From: Brachionus plicatilis | Lineage: Eukaryota > Rotifera > Eurotatoria > Ploima > Brachionidae | NCBI GenBank assembly: GCA_010279815.1 | Contig: QEOQ01000180.1 | Location: forward strand, 1,523,214-1,587,213 | Direction of reading: 5' to 3' | DNA: 64,000 nucleotides | Shown: positions 11,279 to 24,640 of the stretch, in pieces | How positions within the stretch are numbered: position 1 is the first letter of the stretch | Layout of the letters: each line of letters opens with the position of its first letter | Made by a program: the position numbers and the translations under genes | The notes under the pieces: generated by a model | The model's database searches: none | The model's input: only the letters and a program-made list of their open reading frames with translations | What the model was told of the DNA's origin: nothing

Positions 11279-14200
11279 GTAAATTATACGGTGATTAATA
11301 AATACCTAAAAATTATGTTTACAGTCACCAAAAATTTGTAAATATTTTTTTGAATCAACTTTTTTATGGTTTTTGATCCATTTATTTTTCATGCTTTTCA
11401 AAATATTTTTGTAATTGTTGCTACTAAATTCGATATTCAAGGAAATTCTTGTCCTTTTATTATGATCTTTGTGCCCAATTCAAGAACTTTTTCATGTAAT
11501 CTAAAGACTCAATAACATTCATTTTAAATCTTCAATTTAATATCGTTATTCTAATAAAAAAATGATTCAATTCTCCTTATTAATAAAAATTTTGAAAATT
11601 TTGATTTGAATTTATGTTTTTTATCTTTTTATAAATTTTATTGCAGGTTTTTTCTTATTAATTAAATCAAAATTTTGATGTTTTTTTTTTTTCATTATTT
11701 ATGTTTTTTTTATTTTTTAATATATTTCGTTCTAGCTGTCTCATATATTTATGGAATACATTTTTGTAATTTTTAAAAAAGTTTATCATTTATAAGTAAT
11801 TACATCGATTTATTTTTAAATCCATCAATTCTAGCTCTATAAGCAATTAATTTCACAATAATTTTAGAAATTGTGATATTTTTGTTGAGAATATAAATTC
11901 GATGTTAAACTAGAATTTTTTTTTATTTTTTTTTCCAGAAAATTACTTTTAAATTTAAAATCATAATTTAAGAAATGTAGAAAAAAATTAGAATTAGAAA
12001 TGCACGCCAATTTTAGACTAGTAGCATGAATTATTCAAGGAAATTTATATGGATTATAATTAAACTCTAATATAAGCGATCAAAAGATGAATAATTTTTA
12101 ATCAATTTTTCTCTTAAAAAAGCAAAATAAAATTATCTTAATTTTTTCGGAAATTTCTGAACAGTGGTTGTTTTTATTACTATAGTTACTATTTAAATAT
12201 TATAAAAAACATAAATTCTTTATCTAAATATCACAAATTTTATTAGATGAATAATTCAAATTATTAACTAGATACATTAATTTATAATGAGGATCATGTT
12301 TTTGTTTTTAGCCTTGATGACTAATCTAAAATCACTAAATTGCTCATTTTAATATTTAGTAAATTTTTCAGTTTCATTTTGAAAATCTAATTGAAAAATA
12401 TGTGTTTATGTTTTATCTATTTTTAGCTCACCTTTCTTTGCTGTCAAAATCTATTGTCCTGTATTTGATGTAAACAAAAAATACTCGAATTTATCACTTT
12501 GTCTAATTAAAGATTCAGTTTATTTTTAATTTAACTAAATTTATCGATTTATTCATCAATTTAATTCAAAAGTAAAATGTTTAGATGAGTTTGACAAGTT
12601 CTTTGCTCTTTCTGTCACCAGAATTTCTCTTATTTCAGAAAATAGTCTAATCGAGTTATTTTTATTTTATTTCTTTAAATATAATTTAGGATAACACAGG
12701 CAGTTTGGAACAGAATTAAATCCTTTGTTTAAACATAATGTTAAAATATTTTTTTTGAATCAAAAATACAAGACTCGAATTTATTTCGAGCTAAACAATA
12801 TTTTTGTAAATGCGTATGAGTATTTTTTCAAATTTATTTTCTTAAAGTTTTGGTGGCATTTAGGTAAAGTTTTTATTTATATAAATATTCGATGTTTCTA
12901 TTTCGTATTTTTTAATTTTATAAAGCTGCCTTACTTCAAGTTCTCTCAAATGAATCAAATAATTATCAAATTGAATTTAACATCATATTTTTCAAGCTAG
13001 TGTTTAATTTTTTCCCTAATGCGCACTCAAAATTTATCTACACCCAGTACGCTTGGTAACATTCCCAAAAATAAGCTAAAAAATTAGCTTATCTCTACTT
13101 TTGTTTGTATTAATACAACCAATTTTCATGGAAAATATTTATCTTTATTTAAAAAGCAAAGAGTTTTAGAAACTTTTGGTTTTAGTGCAAGATTACATTT
13201 TCCTCTAAATAAATTTTGATTTATTTTCTTTTAATTTTGTATTAGATTGATTTCTAATTTTTGGATATGTTTTTTTCTAAAAATGTTATTTTTAACATTA
13301 CCAGATACTCAGACATTTTTTTTTGAGAAATTTTTAATATTTAAGTATTGATAAAATTTTGCATTAAATTTTAATTCAATTAAGATATAAGTTAAGGAAG
13401 TCCAAAATTATAGCAAGTCAGATTTTAAAAGTAATTTTTCTCGACTTGAATTTTTTTAGAGTACAAAATGATGCAGCAAATTTTTCAGCGTCAATAAGCT
13501 AATTTAATACGGAACTGAATATTTACAAAAGATCAAAATGAAATTAAAAAATTAAATTTTTTTTAAATTTCTAATTGGATATGTAATCAAGCTTTTGGAA
13601 TTTTTAAGGAAATAAATTATCTAAATTAAAATCTAGAAAAGACTGTTTTAGAAAAAAAATACTCTGTCACTATGTTACATAATTTGTAATTAAAATTTAT
13701 CTAATAAATTCCAGTTTTCTCAAAAATTTAAATTATCAAGAATATATATTTAGTAACACTTTAAGATACCAGGATATGCGTTTTACCAAGCAAAACGATT
13801 CTAAATTAAATGTAATGCTAATTAAATGTACAAAGTCTGCTTTAATGAATTATGAACTAAGAGAATTATCTAGACAGAAGATTTTAATTTGAAAAAACCT
13901 CTTGAAAATTGGTCTTTGTTACTTTTTAATTTATTTTACGTAAAAGTCTTGGTGTTGAAATTAGATTTAAAAAAAATTAGAAATGAAACTAAATTCAAAA
14001 AGTTAAAAGAATTTTAATAATTAGCTATTTTATTTTCTTTCAAAGGTCCTGTCTGATTTAGAGCTCTCAAAAGCATAATTGTTATGCTAATTTTAATTTT
14101 GAAAAATTGTGACTGCTAGTCGTGTTTATTATGTTCAATTACATAACTTAAATTTATGATGAACAAAATGTTTCTAGAATTTCCTAAAAATTCTAAGACA

Positions 14201-16280
14201 ATGTTTAAATTAAAAGTTTTAAATTATTTAATCAAACATGTTCTAGCTGTTTTTTTTTAAATACAGGTATTATCCATAAAACTTGACATGTTTTTGTTAA
14301 ATTTTTTTCTTAAATAAACAGAAAAAGAGAGCAATTTTCACTTACAATATTTAATTTTAGATTTAAATAACAAGTACTCAATTCAATTTTTGAAAACAAA
14401 CTAAACGAAATTACCAAGTTTATTGTTTTTCCAAGTTGAAAAACCAAAAAAAAAGAAATATAATTAATTTTAGCTTTATTTGTTTGGTTGGAATATAATT
14501 GATGATTTATATTAATGATACAGTTATCTTAATATGAAAGTTGATGTAAGTATAATTTTTTACTTGTATGCAATTTTTTTTCCTAAATACTTCAAATGAT
14601 ATGAACCATATGTAATTTTGGGCAAAATTAACCAAAAATAATTCAAAAACCCACTCAATTTTTCTCAGAATTTTGCTTGCACATTAAAATAAGCGTCAAT
14701 GTTAATTCACTTTTATCAAATATTTTCTTCTCTTTTTTACATTATTCAATTTTCGATTAAATTTTTTTACGGATTCATCTTAACTACGTCATGTTTTAAT
14801 AGGCTTATTATTTTTTTAATTTAAAAGCTCGTTTATCCTATGATTGACATTGGAAACAGGCATTTTATTAAAAAAATATCAATTATAACCAATTTTTCGA
14901 TCAAATAAAATTTTTTTTTTAAGACTGTTAAGTAATTTTTACTTAAAATCAAAAATAATTGGTATTTTTCATAATTGATAGATTACTAAATATGATAATT
15001 TAATGTAAATTTTTGCAATTGCTTTTTTTTTAGACACTTGAAAAGACTTTTTTTTTAATTTAAAGTATCGTTCTTAAATTATTTTTGCCTACTCTGAAAA
15101 ATATTGCATCATATTGTTTGTTCGAGTCTTAGAATATTTTAATTGCTTTTGTTAGATTATTATAATTAATATTCAAATTTAAAGTACAGACATTTAATAC
15201 TTTGGTACATTTGGCAGTAGCTTTTGGCAGCATGAATTTTACATATCCCAATTTTTAAATTTACTTTTTGTGGATCAAAAATGTTAAGTTGTATTAGCCA
15301 TTGGATTTTAATATGCGGCCTAGTCGACTTTTTCATAATTTTTTAGTAATAATTTTGAATAAAAAAAAACTAAATTCAACATGAGTATATGGAAATTTTA
15401 ATTTAATATTGTTTTTTTGCAACCAACGAGAAGGATTAAATTATTTTTAGTTTAGCATAGAACTCATTAAATTTTAGGTTTAGAAAATTGGTGCATTTAG
15501 TTTTTATAGAAATAAAAGAAAAGAAAAAATCATAATTATTTTGCATGGTATTGTGCATCTAAAACTTTACATTAACCATTTAATCGAAGCTTTTTAGTTG
15601 GAGTTGGTCTGTTCAGGTATGAATTTTTTATTTGACTAGATAGCAGAGCATTTTTGCACAATAGCATCAGTCTAATTAAGGGTCCAAAAATTCACAACAC
15701 CCATTTAATGATAAATTTAAAATTCTTATTTTCATAATATTTAATTTTTCTTTTTTGCTTTTTGAGAATAGTTTTAGGCAAAAGTAATTTTCAATTTTCT
15801 GTTCAAAACTAAACTTTGGCACAAAATTCTCTAGAACTAGAAATTTTTGCCATTTTTAAAAAAATAAAATTCCTTCGAAAACCATCACAATTTGCTCGTC
15901 TTTTGGAGAAAATTTCTAAAATTTTTGCTGTCGTCACTAATCTTTTTTTAAACATTTAGTTATCCGCTGAAACGCACACACAAAACAATAATTATATGGA
16001 ATTTAATTCACCAAAAATCAATCAACAAAAATACTTTATTAATCAAACAATTTGCTGCTTTGGTTGCCGAGAATACTGCCGAGCTCAACACGACTTAAAT
16101 TGACTCAGACGCCTTCTATTTGACAACATTAAACCAAAAAACCACCCTGACTCATCTCATTCTGCCCAAGGCTGTTTCTATGAAGTGAACTTATCGCCTT
16201 CTAATTGTAAAAAATCAATCAAATTTTTACAATTTAACAAATCGCTATTAAAATTCCGATTCACAAAATACCACTACAAA

Positions 16281-16326
16281 TCAATTAAATTCAAATTCAA
16301 ACTATTTGAAAACAAATCAAACTAGA
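16281..16326 (+). repeat. Leader block shared with first PRL copy
   Basis: This is the counterpart of 6615-6660, about 91% identical over 46 nt, and lies upstream of the intact PRL gene. Shared non-coding sequence shows that the duplication carried the 5' region as well as the exons. Confidence 0.8.
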
Positions 16327-16434
16327 AGAGAAAAGAAGCCTTTTGTCATTCACCTTGGTTTGAAATCCCGAGCGACATTTATTCTTCACATTTTTTTGTT
16401 ATCTCATTGCTTCCTTGAAATAATATTTAAAAAA

Positions 16435-17061
16435 ATGCAATCGAATCGCTACCGAAGACCCGAACACTCGGAAATCAAGCACAAAAACATGAGGTTCTTG
16501 ATTACCGACAGGCCAAACGACCAAAACGTCGAGAGATACATTCAAGTAAATTTTTTGTTTTAGATTTAGAAAAAAAAATTTTTTATTAATTAATTTTTTT
16601 TTACCAGGACCTGTCCAAATTCAATGCCAGTGTGGTTGTGCGAGTTTGCGAACCATCTTACAGCAAAAATAGACTCGAAGAGCAGGGAATTAAAGTTATT
16701 GTAATTTTTTTCTTTGAATTTAAATAAAAAAAATTAAATTTTTAAAAAAAAGGATGCTGCCTTCGAAGACGGACAGACTCCTCCACCTGAAATTCGCCAA
16801 GAATGGTTCCACTTGTTGAAGGATCAGTTCAGACAGAACCCAAATACATGTGTAGCTATTCACTGTGTTGCCGGACTTGGTCGAGCCCCGGTAATGGTCG
16901 CCATGGCTCTCATGGAACTGGGCATGAGCTACGAAGAGGCTGTTGAGCTCATTCGATCTAAGCGTCGCGGGGCTTTGAACACCAAACAGCTGCAATTCTT
17001 AGAGGGATACCGTCCAAAGAATCGACTAAAATCGCGCAGCTCTCCATGCAACATCATGTAA
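16435..17061 (+). CDS. PTP4A: PRL-type protein tyrosine phosphatase (PTP4A)
   Basis: Three exons, 16435-16545, 16608-16700 and 16753-17061, give 170 residues, close to the ~173 of vertebrate PRLs. Visible features are KNMRFLIT near the N-terminus, [10 protein letters not shown], the general-acid loop FEDG with its Asp, the P-loop [10 protein letters not shown] with catalytic Cys and Arg, [14 protein letters not shown], the YRPK motif, a basic stretch and a C-terminal CNIM CAAX box for prenylation. PRLs are membrane-attached phosphatases that also bind CNNM magnesium transporters. All residues expected for activity are present. The exons are clearly GC-richer than those of the copy at 6717. 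The frame stays open upstream of the ATG, but the chosen ATG matches the conserved MQ(S/L)NRYR start of both copies. Confidence 0.95.
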
Positions 17062-20000
17062 AAGCGGTCTTTTGATCGACGAATTCTAAAATGTTTTTTT
17101 TTTTAATTTTTTTTTTTAATTTTCCTTACTCTGAATTCAATTGAAGGAACTATGAAGCTATTTTAAATTCATTGTCGTTAGGCATTTGACGGACAGGTTT
17201 CCTTTGAAAGAAAAAAAAAATAATTATTTTTATCTACTAAAAAAGCAATATTTACTGATTTATTTTGTGGGTTTAAGCATATTGGTGTTATCATTTTTTT
17301 AATTTTTGTTTATTTTATTAAAAAGGCTCATATATTGGTTTTAAAAGCTTAAAAACCTCGAATAAATTAAAATTTTTAAAAATCTAAAAAAAATTATTAA
17401 TAAACTTTTTTTTTGGTTTGAATGTTTTTCTAATTTTTTTCAAACTCGATCAATTTTTTACTTAAGGTTTTTAATTTGTTTTTTTTTGCCATCGACCAAA
17501 TTATGATTGTAAATGAGCATGCGATTTGCAATCTCAACAACAATGTGAATTAAATGTAAATAATGCAAATTTGAAGCTTTTTTAGTCGATTGTTATCGCA
17601 CGGTGATTGTGTTGACAGCTTTTTTTTTTTCAGGACATATATTCTTTATTTTTCTACTCGAAATTTTTAATAAAAATTTAACCAAACTAATATCAAGTTG
17701 ATTTAAATATAAAACATATTCTAATCAAACAATTTATCTTATCAAGAACAAAAGTTTATTCTTTAATTAAAGTAAAAGATTATTTTATTTAACATATCTT
17801 TTTTATGTTGTTTATTTATTTTGAATTTAAATAATTTATTACTAAGATACCGTTAACTTAAGCCTACTACTGTAAGATATTTGGCAAACTTCAAGCTAAT
17901 AACTTGATAGTTTTAAAAATTTTTTTAAATTTTTTTATAAATTAACTAAAATAAAAGTAAATTTTACATTTAACAATGCCCAATTTTTGATTATATTTTA
18001 GACAAATTAAGGCTAAATTAAAAAAACATTAAAAAATCTATCTCTTTTAAAATTTTGTTTAATTTTTATCTAGAATAAAATAAAAATTGGACATTATAAA
18101 TAGAAATTAAATTAAGTTTATTCCTCAATTTAGACTAAAAATTGTCATTAAAATGCTTGGATGGTAAAACTCCAAAAGAAACGAACTTGAAGTTCGCCTT
18201 ATTTCTAACAGTTGGAGGCAAGAGTTTACGGTAACATTAATTTATAAATTTAATTAAGCTAAATTAAAAAAGCTAAATTTTATTTTAATAATTTGCACAT
18301 ATATTTTTCATCTTTTTTGTAACTAGAAACAAGAATTAGTTAACAAATGTCATTTAAACTTTTTATTTTAATTTTTTTTAAACACAGCCAAGACAGGCGT
18401 AATTTTATGAAATAAATAATAATAATAATAAATTTTATTAATTTTCCAAAAGTAGCAATTGTAATAATGCATGGTTTTTCCAAAAGTTGGTCAGCCATCA
18501 TAGAACTGTTATAATATGCTCTTTCTTATTATCTTGGAAAGTTTCCTTAGGCTGTAATTATATAATTAATATATAGAGATAACATGTCTTGAATAAAAAC
18601 TAAAAAAATATAAAAATGAACGGCAATTTTAAAATAAAAGTTTATGAATTAGAAAATTTTGATTCTTTGGTGATTTTAATTTTCAATTTATTACGATCTT
18701 AAAACTCTGGTTTACAGTCAATAAAAGTTATTTTATCTTCCAAAAATTTATTTTTTACTATATTCATTACGGGATAATTGTTTCAAAACACTCAAGCATC
18801 GTTTTAGCACACTCTTTAAATCTAACGAACACAGTCACTTAATCTCAGCCTAAAATCACTGATCTGCATAGACTAAAAAAATTTTTCAAACTGAAAAAAA
18901 AATCATCTTAATTTTTTAATTTTTCAAAATCTAAATAACACAATTTAAAAGTTTGAATAAAACCATTTCAAAGTTTAAAATTTCCAGCTTAATTTTTGCT
19001 AAAAAAACAACTAATAAAAACGTTTTTTGAAATATAATTTCAAATATTGAAACTAAAATTAATAATAAAACCAAAATTTGGTTTCCTAATCAATTTTATT
19101 AAATAATTAAAAGTCTAATCAACACACCATAAAAAGTATGTTAAAAAAGTTTTCCATGATTTTTTCAAGATTTACAAAAAAATTACTAAAAAGGTATGTA
19201 GAAGAGTGTTAAAAGTGTTTTTAAGTTTAGTGCATTTTTTAGATTTTAAGGATGTGCTGGTTAGGTAGACCCTATTCATTACACAAAAAATGACTTCAAA
19301 AATATACTTTTGCATTTTTGTAAAAAATTTTTTTTTGAAAATGTAAAAGATATTTTTAACCAGTTGATATACCAAAAAAAATTCAACATAATCAGGAATT
19401 AAATTCCAGCATTCTTAAGCTAATTGTATTTTCGAGAAAAATTTCAGAGGCTGGAAAAGTAAAAATCGGATTGGTATTTAATTTTAAAAATAAGATTCCT
19501 TACTTTATGCTATAATAAAGAAAAAAAAAACAAAGTAAAAAAGAATTTATTCTGTTCATACTCTCTTTTTTTGTAATTGGCCTCTGAAACTAAAACTAAT
19601 AAAGATTATTGAGACTGAACTGAATATCCTTCAAGAAATTCCTAAAAAAGACGATCTTAATGCAACTTTTTTAACCTTTAAAATCGAGTGATTACATCCG
19701 ATCGCTTCGTTCCAATTTGCCTTAGATTATGTAATTAATGTAAGAAATCAAAAATACTTTTTATACAATTTGTTATGACATACCCAGTATTTCATAATTT
19801 TTTTACAAAGAACAACTATTTTTTTCAATTGAAATAGTTTTTTCAAGATTTAGAATAATTTAGCCAAGTCTTTGATTGAATTTATCAAATTGTTTCACTT
19901 ATTTGTAATTCAGTTATTAATTTATTATATATTTCAGACAAAAAATTAAATTTTGGATCGATGGGCTATTTAGGGAAATCTATGTAACAATTGAATTAAA

Positions 20001-20665
20001 TTTCAAAATGATTTCAATTTGATTTTTCAAAATGGAAAAATTTGAATTTTCAATAAATATTGAAGAATCGCTCAACTTTTTGTACATAATTTACTATTTT
20101 TTGAAAAAATCGTGCCAAAAAGTCAATAAAATAAATAAAATAGATTTAACTCATAATTATAAGAAAATGAGGGTTTTAATGGGAATTTTGAATTTTATTC
20201 ATAAGTCTTTAATAAAAGATTCAAATAAATAAAGTTGCCAAATCGAATATTGCCATTTAAATATTAAAGATGATAAAGTTTTATAAAAAAAAACATATTC
20301 AATTTGTTTTGTATCTTTTTTAATTTAAATTTATCATCTAAGAACCAATTTTAAACAAATTTATATGAATTATAGAATTAATTTTTTTCAAAATTTTTAT
20401 CGCTTTTTCTTTTTTAAATTAAAAATTTCACAATCAAGTAAAAAGACTTAGCTCAAAATTAAAGATTATTTATCATGTTCCACTTAACATAATATTAACT
20501 TTATAACTCTATTTTTCCTTCTATTTTATTTAATAATTTAAAAAAGATTTGTTAAATGTAAACTTAATTTTGAAAAATAAACTCTTCATTTTTAGGTTTT
20601 ACATTTGAATATGAAATTTTATATTTGAAAAATTTTATAAGCAATTTTTCCAGAAATTACTAAAT
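17062..20665. other. Intergenic, no gene seen
   Basis: AT-rich sequence between the intact PRL gene and CCDC25. Apart from a short AAT microsatellite at 18411-18431, no structure could be supported. Short open frames here are rich in K, N, I and F and look like chance. Confidence 0.5.
18411..18431. repeat. (AAT)n microsatellite
   Basis: About six AAT units in a row, with one imperfect unit at the left end. Confidence 0.85.
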
Positions 20666-21553
20666 ATGGTCTTCTATTTTACATCAAATGGTTATTTTAA
20701 ATAAATAAAAAATCATAAAATTTAATATTAACTTTAATATTATAGTTGTCACCCCTCCATATGACATTTATATGGGTGAAGATAAATATGAAAGTATTTA
20801 TTAATTCTATTCAAATAAAGATTTAAAATATTAACCAATTTAAAATTATAAGATGAAGAGTTGATAAAATATGCTTGGCCAGAAGATGTCTGGTTTCACG
20901 TCAGTAGATTATCATCAGCTCACGTTTATCTGAGATTAGCTAAAGTAATTTAAATCTTCTCAATTGTCCATTTTAGTCTTCTTGTTTAAAGGGACAGACA
21001 ATTGACGATATTCCATCATCGGTGTTAGAAGACTGTATCCAACTTGTCAAAGCTAATAGTATTGAAGGTAAAATTAAGTAAAATAAACTTTAAAGTTTTT
21101 TCTAAATTAACGATCTTAAGGAAACAAGCAAAATAACGTAGAAATTGTTTATACGCCAGTTATAAATTTAAAAAAAACAGCTGGCATGGACGTTGGTCAA
21201 GTCGGATTTCACAAAGATAAGGAAGTAAAAAAAGCTAGAGTGGAGAAAAGAATCAATGAGATAATTAATAGGCTGAATAAGACCAAGATAGAAAGAAAAC
21301 CAGATTTAAAAGTATTTATTCCCTAAGTTGGATCATTTGAATTTAGAATTCAAATTTCTAGGCCGAAAGAGAAGAAAGAGATCGACTTGAGAGAGAAGAC
21401 AAAAAAAGACTCCTAAGAGAGCAAAAAGAACGAGAAAAGGAGGAAGAAAAGATAAAGGCTCAAATCGCAGAGCAACGAAGCTATTCCAATTTGATGAGTG
21501 ATGAAAAAATGAAGTCAAACAAAGACGGATATGATTCTGATGATTTTATTTAA
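20666..21553 (+). CDS. CCDC25: CCDC25 (NFACT-R/DUF814 domain protein)
   Basis: Six exons, 20666-20690, 20746-20793, 20853-20944, 20992-21067, 21121-21311 and 21362-21553, give 207 residues, essentially the human length. The start MVFYFTS is the conserved N-terminus. The NFACT-R-type domain follows, with [46 protein letters not shown] and [14 protein letters not shown]. After that come a charged coiled coil (about residues 140-185) rich in E, K and R, and the tail RSYSNLM...DSDDFI. The family is nearly universal in eukaryotes (yeast Jlp2) and related to the RqcH/NEMF NFACT-R module; mammalian CCDC25 has been reported as a sensor of extracellular trap DNA. All introns are 47-59 bp. The stop is 34 bp from the stop of the opposing gene at 21588. 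Confidence 0.96.
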
Positions 21554-21587
21554 AAATTTCTAGCTAATTTGGTTTTAAAGGCTACTT

Positions 21588-22412
21588 TCAATTGAATAAA
21601 AATTTTAAAAGATCTTCCAATTTTTTGTTATTTTTGAGAAGCTCGGTTTTTTTGAGCCCAACTCGAAAATCAAGATGTTCCAATAGATCTCCTTCATGCT
21701 TTATATAATTTTGTGAAAAATATCTCTCAGAAAAAACGACAAGTGCTTGAAATTCCTCAAATTTAAAACTGTTTTGGATAAATTGTTTTGAAGTAATTAT
21801 GCTACCTGATTTATCATTTAAAATTCTCACATCTTTAGTTTGGTTGAGGTCCAAAAAATGCATCATTTCCTCGACAAGCTTAACTGAATTTCCATGAAAT
21901 TCATCAATTGCTCTAATAAGACTATTTCTTTCACTATAAGGCTCATCTTGTACATTCAAGTCGTCTGCTTTGTATTTTTTAAACAAATAGCTAACTGTGT
22001 TAGTTCTGTATTGAGGTATTCGAGTGTACCTTGACAAATATTCAATGCATGTTAATTTTTCTAATAATTCTAAATTTGATGGTAAAGTGTAAACAATAGA
22101 ATTGGGGCTACAAGCTGAATTTAAATTGAGAAAATTTTTTTTAATTTTTTTCCTCTCTTTCTCTAACAAGTCCTTTATATTTCTTTTGATGTGCATTAAA
22201 TCAAGATCCTTGATTAAATTTGGATAGGAATCAAATTGAATATTTTGAGTCTCTAATAAAATGGAATTTTTTTTAATAGTACGATCAATTGATTTTGGAT
22301 CATAATATTTAAATCGAATATCGGTGAATGGTTGTGAAAAAAATGAATCGTTGGACAATGCTAAATTGTAATTTAGCTCTGATATTTGATATTCAAAATA
22401 TTTTTGGATCAT
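21588..22412 (-). CDS. Unrecognised 274-residue protein
   Basis: A single uninterrupted frame from ATG 22412-22410 to the stop at 21588. There is no signal peptide or membrane segment. The N-terminal third is polar, with a Lys/Glu-rich helix around residues 83-93 (LLEKERKKIKK). The middle reads LEKLTCIEYLSRYTRIPQYR and the C-terminal half is helical with EEMMHFLDL and FEEFQALVVFSERYF. Residue use is far more balanced than in the AT-rich chance frames nearby, which supports a real gene. It lies tail-to-tail with CCDC25, 34 bp apart, so their 3' ends must share or overlap processing signals. I could not assign a family. Confidence 0.75.
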   Translation of the reverse strand: MIQKYFEYQISELNYNLALSNDSFFSQPFTDIRFKYYDPKSIDRTIKKNSILLETQNIQFDSYPNLIKDLDLMHIKRNIKDLLEKERKKIKKNFLNLNSACSPNSIVYTLPSNLELLEKLTCIEYLSRYTRIPQYRTNTVSYLFKKYKADDLNVQDEPYSERNSLIRAIDEFHGNSVKLVEEMMHFLDLNQTKDVRILNDKSGSIITSKQFIQNSFKFEEFQALVVFSERYFSQNYIKHEGDLLEHLDFRVGLKKTELLKNNKKLEDLLKFLFN

Positions 22413-23376
22413 TTTTTACTAAGTATCCAAGTAATAAATAAATATTATAATTAAATAAGCGAATTTTTCATAAAATGATGATTTTAGCGCTTTCAAAAAT
22501 GAAAAATAGTTCTTAATTATAATTCTCTCAAATAAATTAATTTTAATAATAAAACATTGTTAGGAAAGCTAAATTATCAAGTGGATTTCAGTAGCTGTAG
22601 TAGGAGACATAGTGCCGAAAATTCATTCATTGTCAAATAAAAATGATCTGATATCAGTTGATATTAAAATGTAAATTTCAAATAATGTGTTCATCTGAAT
22701 TAAATTTATCTTTTATTTTATTTTTTTCGCAAAGATGCATTTAGATTAAAAATAATAAAAGGTTAAAAAAAGGAAGTTTATTCAATTTACGAATAATAAA
22801 TTAAAAATTAAAAAAGATAGGAAAAATTTATTTTTTAGCTTTCTTTGTATTATCTTATATCTTTAGAAAATCATTGTAGAGGAGTTAAACATTTGACAAA
22901 ATCTAAAAAAAAAAAGCATAAATTTACTTTAAAAATTAATTCAGGTAGAACAAATCTATTAGGAGTTGTAGTAGTGTGAACTGTAACACATAAGTGTGAG
23001 TGCAGTTCATGACGCTCCACTTTATCAGCTTGCAACTTAGGTTGCATTAAGCCAAATCTGATTTTATTTTCAGATTCCTCAGGATCGATAACCTACAATT
23101 GTAATTTTATGTCGTGAAAAAAAAAATAGAAAAAGGCAAAAAAATCAGGGTGTATTATCAATGAGCCAAAAAAGATAGAAATGAGATATTTCTATGAGAT
23201 ATTTTTATGCTCTATTCAAAAATATAATCAGCTTTGGAGTGTATCTGGAAAGTTATGATGGTATTCTTGAGTGTTTTGGGTTGTTTTTTTTTTTCATTCG
23301 AAATTTAAAGGTGATTAAAATTTTTTTTTTAAGATGAAAATGGGTGTACAATTAAATTCAGATAATTAGGAATAAA

Positions 23377-23412
23377 TTCACTTTTATAAAAAAAATTCAC
23401 TTTTATAAAAAT
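23377..23412. repeat. Short tandem duplication
   Basis: The unit TTCACTTTTATAAAAA occurs twice in succession with a few extra A residues between. It looks like simple slippage. Confidence 0.7.
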
Positions 23413-23799
23413 TTTGGTGATTTATTCCCGGTGTTTGTTTTTGACATAACCAGCTTTAGATTGTCGTTATTAAGATTTGTCGTTTTAGTCGAAAATTACC
23501 ATTTTGACGTGACTATTACACGCGTAACTTATTTCAGAAAAAATTAAAAAATTAGACAAAAATGAGACTTATTTTTATAAAATATCTAAAAAGAAAAGTC
23601 GAAAAAATATTTAAATTTTTTTAAATAATACTACTAATTATAATTTTCACAGTGCTAGTCTCTTACAACAGTGAAAGGAATTAAACTAGGGCTTTCAGTA
23701 GCTATTTCAATCATATTAGTTGGCACGTTGTTTTTTTTCCGGATCAATTTACTTTATAAATTTGTTTATTTTTACTGAATTTAAAATTTTTTATTTTAG

Positions 23800-24640
23800 A
23801 TAATATCATTTGATATGTTCTGACAAGTTAATTTCCGGGGCGGTAGTTTGCGGAAAGAATAAATCACTGATAGTCCAGAGCATTTTATCAGCTCTTGTTT
23901 TCATGTAGTCGGCTCTCTCTAGATTTTGATAGTGTTCGAATTCGGTGTTTCAACACAGTTCTTGGTATTAGATTTCATTTGGTATTGGTAACCGATTATC
24001 AAAAAATCTGTTATACCGACTCTAAATGGATTCTGCTACTCAAAGTTCCATTTTTTCAATTCGATTAATACAACTCTTTAGTTGGAAACCAACACTACAA
24101 ACGTCACGAAAGGCCTAATGAAATTTGGATAAATAATTTTGGTCTATTCTTTAGTAAAAATAGTGAATGGTTAGTAGTAAAAGTAGTAGTAAATAACCCT
24201 AAGCGCATCAAAAGTATAGCGGTATCGAGATACTTGTCGAGTTTGTAGTGAATTCTCTGTGTGAGTTAATCACATCTTGTGGTTCCAGTCAATTGGTTGA
24301 GAAATATCCAGTCTTCATTATGACCAGTTGAAAGAATTCTGAATTTTCTAAATCTGGTTACATTAACAGACCACATAGGTCAAGATTAAAGCCAGGAATT
24401 TGGAAGCAGCTACTTTATTGATATCAAATATGGATTTATTAAATCATAGACTTGTGACTTAAAAACATGTCTAGAAATATCTATTTGCCACAAAAACGAT
24501 ACTGTTTCTGATTTTTCTTTTTTAGAACTCAAAATGTACAAAATGGAATAAGAGTCAGACAGTTTGGCCTGTAGATAGTATCCTTTTTTGTGCAATTGCG
24601 TAATGTTTGCTATCTTCTACTGTCTTGAAGATTTAGAGAT
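23800..24640 (-). pseudogene. Decayed coding-like region, possibly retroelement
   Basis: Composition here is clearly less AT-rich than the flanks. On the minus strand, broken open stretches occur, such as one reading KKGYYLQAKLSDSYSILYI and then SFLWQIDISRHVFKSQVYDL at 24595-24410. That could be a worn Copia-type pre-integrase segment (LW....H...). Many stops interrupt any single frame. The retroelement reading is a weak guess. Confidence 0.22.

Larger units (their letters stand above)
7328..16280. other. Long intergenic region between the PRL copies
   Basis: Nearly 9 kb of AT-rich DNA. Items worth naming are a stem-loop (7867-7918), two pogo/Tigger-like terminal segments (8562 and 9847), a transposase-like fragment (10500-10662) and a possible orphan first exon (11223-11278). 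The GC-richer part at about 16055-16200 is probably promoter or leader of the second PRL gene. Nothing else could be supported. Confidence 0.5.

Noticed and set aside
12725..13000. 91-codon plus-strand frame
   Set aside because: Starts with TTG, is extremely rich in F, Y, I, K and N, and has no domain or splice context.
16720..16995. 91-codon antisense frame over the PRL last exon
   Set aside because: It overlaps the conserved phosphatase core and runs out into the poly-A/T intron. No start context or domain.
20032..20232. 66-codon plus-strand frame before CCDC25
   Set aside because: Low-complexity residue use and no supporting features. Treated as chance.
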